Of a stretch of DNA of 64,000 nucleotides, positions 62,901-64,000 are shown piece after piece. The position numbers and the translations under genes were made by a program. The DNA is taken from the NCBI GenBank assembly GCA_043747555.1, contig JAYTOY010000007.1:1-64000 (forward strand), read 5' to 3'. The DNA is from JAYWDA01 sp043747555 (lineage in GTDB: Bacteria > Bdellovibrionota > Bdellovibrionia > Bdellovibrionales > Bdellovibrionaceae). The first letter of the stretch is position 1, and the number at the start of each line of letters is the position of its first letter. The notes under the pieces are model-generated. The model did no database searches, was not told the origin of the DNA, and saw only the letters and a program-made list of their open reading frames with translations.

Positions 62901-64000
62901 ATGAAACTTTCACGACAACTAATTCCAATTTTAATCCTTATTTCATCAAACCTAAGCGCGGCCGCAGTTCCCTTCCAAAACGTTAATGGACCCAACTGCT
63001 TAAATGCGGCCATGACTTCCGTGGGCTTAAGCAAGCACTACCGCTATGCCTCAAATGGTGAAATGCAAACGATGCTGAATTCACCTCTTTGTCGTAGGCT
63101 TGCAAATGGCGAAGTACGAGCAGTCAATGATATCGGCTTAATTTTGGATAACGGGCCCTACGCGATGAAGGGTATTATTTCTCACGCCTTTGTTCATGTC
63201 AGCCGCGACCAGGTTTTTGAAAAACATGGCTATAGCAGAACGGACCCCTACCAAGTTGTTAATTTGCAAAATGTCTTTGCAGAATACGAGGTTGATCAGA
63301 ATCCGGAGTGTCGGCAAAATCAGTTTGACCGTAAAACTTGTCGAATGGGCACGGATTATTATCGTTGCGGTAACTTAGAGCAATTTATAACAAGTCATCC
63401 GCAAGAAATTAGAAAGTACACTATTGGTTTTTTTCGACAGCTTGAAAAGATCGAACAAAAATTGCAAGACTCATTTGCGTCCGGTGAGCCTTCAAAAAAT
63501 AAGCAGCTTGAAGTTGCCAGAGACTTACAAGTCCTGGCCCGTAAAATGATGAATGTTCCCGAATCAGATGTCGTTGCGGAAAATTTATTTTTTAATATTA
63601 TTGCGAATCGATTTGTATCTATTGCCGAACAACTTAATGCAACGGGATACCATGAATTGCGCAACGGTGTTTGGGCATGGGAAAATCAAATTAAAAATAT
63701 TGGTGAAATTTTTGAAATCATCTCAAAAGTAGAAATCCAAGATGACTTGGATCTTGTTTATTCCAAAGCAGGATCAAAATTTTTATCAATTTACGGACCG
63801 ATCGTCAAACTTCAGCGAAATGTTCCGCTCAATCTAGTGCTTGATATAGAAGAACCAAATATGGCAGCTGGAGTTTCATTATATAAAACGGAAGCTCATA
63901 TAGGCGTCGGCGCTGATCTTCATCGGAACCCTAATATCACTCCAGATGCCTACTTGGCCATGCTTTGCCATGAGGTCGGTCATCTGTTGGGAGGAAAACC
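62901..64000 (+). CDS. Secreted protein joining a possible Cys peptidase domain to a metallopeptidase (partial)
   Basis: A frame from ATG at 62901 runs on without stop to the window end, at least 366 residues. It begins with a signal peptide (KLSRQLIPILILISSNLSAAA). Residues about 23-120 contain NVNGPNCLNAAMTSVG and ISHAFVHVSRDQVFEKHGY, which look like the Cys and His of an NlpC/papain-like fold. From about residue 150 comes a helical linker, and then CHEVGHLLGG (His357), the HExxHxxG zinc motif of metallopeptidases. So it may be a two-domain hydrolase for export. The first reading is inference and the second is clear. Confidence 0.75.
   Translation, partial: MKLSRQLIPILILISSNLSAAAVPFQNVNGPNCLNAAMTSVGLSKHYRYASNGEMQTMLNSPLCRRLANGEVRAVNDIGLILDNGPYAMKGIISHAFVHVSRDQVFEKHGYSRTDPYQVVNLQNVFAEYEVDQNPECRQNQFDRKTCRMGTDYYRCGNLEQFITSHPQEIRKYTIGFFRQLEKIEQKLQDSFASGEPSKNKQLEVARDLQVLARKMMNVPESDVVAENLFFNIIANRFVSIAEQLNATGYHELRNGVWAWENQIKNIGEIFEIISKVEIQDDLDLVYSKAGSKFLSIYGPIVKLQRNVPLNLVLDIEEPNMAAGVSLYKTEAHIGVGADLHRNPNITPDAYLAMLCHEVGHLLGGK

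Noticed and set aside
1..64000. CRISPR arrays, prophage, insertion sequences, rRNA.
   Set aside because: None has repeats, transposase motifs or rRNA sequence in the window.

Overview
This window looks like chromosome from a Gram-negative, didermal, flavourful-but-not-mobile stretch of a Bdellovibrionota-type bacterium (order Bdellovibrionales is my best guess). The reasons are the moderate-to-low GC, the many secreted and lipidated proteins of unknown family, lipoproteins whose acylation site reads FQNCG, an operon of that kind of lipoprotein with a haem c protein and a DUF1501 protein, and the mixture of ordinary housekeeping genes with unplaced periplasmic proteins. No phage, insertion sequence or CRISPR array is visible. 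The taxonomic call is inference and rests on no search.

Layout. 1-5503 is a tightly coupled operon (GTGA/ATGA overlaps) of two prepilin-like proteins, an 864-residue protein with a coiled-coil hairpin and a secreted EF-hand-like protein. 5664-8448 carries two SPFH/band 7 membrane proteins and a lipoprotein with two IPT/TIG domains and a CxxCH haem site that seems to start at ATT. 8451-13534 holds a SleB-like hydrolase, an acid-tailed lipoprotein, a VC0807-like membrane protein, a protein ending in DFPPPP repeats, and SohB. 13634-19497 is a complete oligopeptide ABC importer operon (D, F, A, B, C) followed by a Gcr-like membrane protein. 21602-24841 has small secreted proteins, a secreted protein resembling siderophore synthetases, and TatA.

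24849-38548 is mostly housekeeping: GDPD, AsmA-like protein, GreA, an NrnA-like phosphoesterase, two BFD-type [2Fe-2S] proteins, a RimK-like ligase, a TIGR01777 epimerase, a photolyase, an ABC1/UbiB kinase, CtaA, a LON-domain protein, a DCC protein and a Na/Pi symporter. 38560-47044 (minus) is one long operon queA-tgt-yajC-secD-secF-recJ-(small basic protein)-queC-DUF366, so queuosine synthesis and modification genes flank the Sec export genes. A 33-residue membrane protein with its own strong terminator lies just upstream, then tRNA-Leu(GAG). Beside that tRNA sit two short secreted-protein genes whose signal peptide and mature part are in different frames, an outer-membrane barrel and a small unknown protein.

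50210-64000 holds a GAF protein with a degenerate histidine-kinase-like half, the lipoprotein/haem c/DUF1501 operon, TerC, a nitronate monooxygenase-like enzyme, a class II (B12) ribonucleotide reductase divergent from a cysteine desulfurase and an IscA-type carrier, a DUF4382 lipoprotein, and a protein cut by the window end that joins a possible cysteine-peptidase domain to an HExxHxxGG metallopeptidase. The best candidates for something undescribed are the pseudopilin/coiled-coil cluster, the SPFH pair with its haem lipoprotein, the DFPPPP protein, the secreted IucC-like protein and the terminal two-domain protein.
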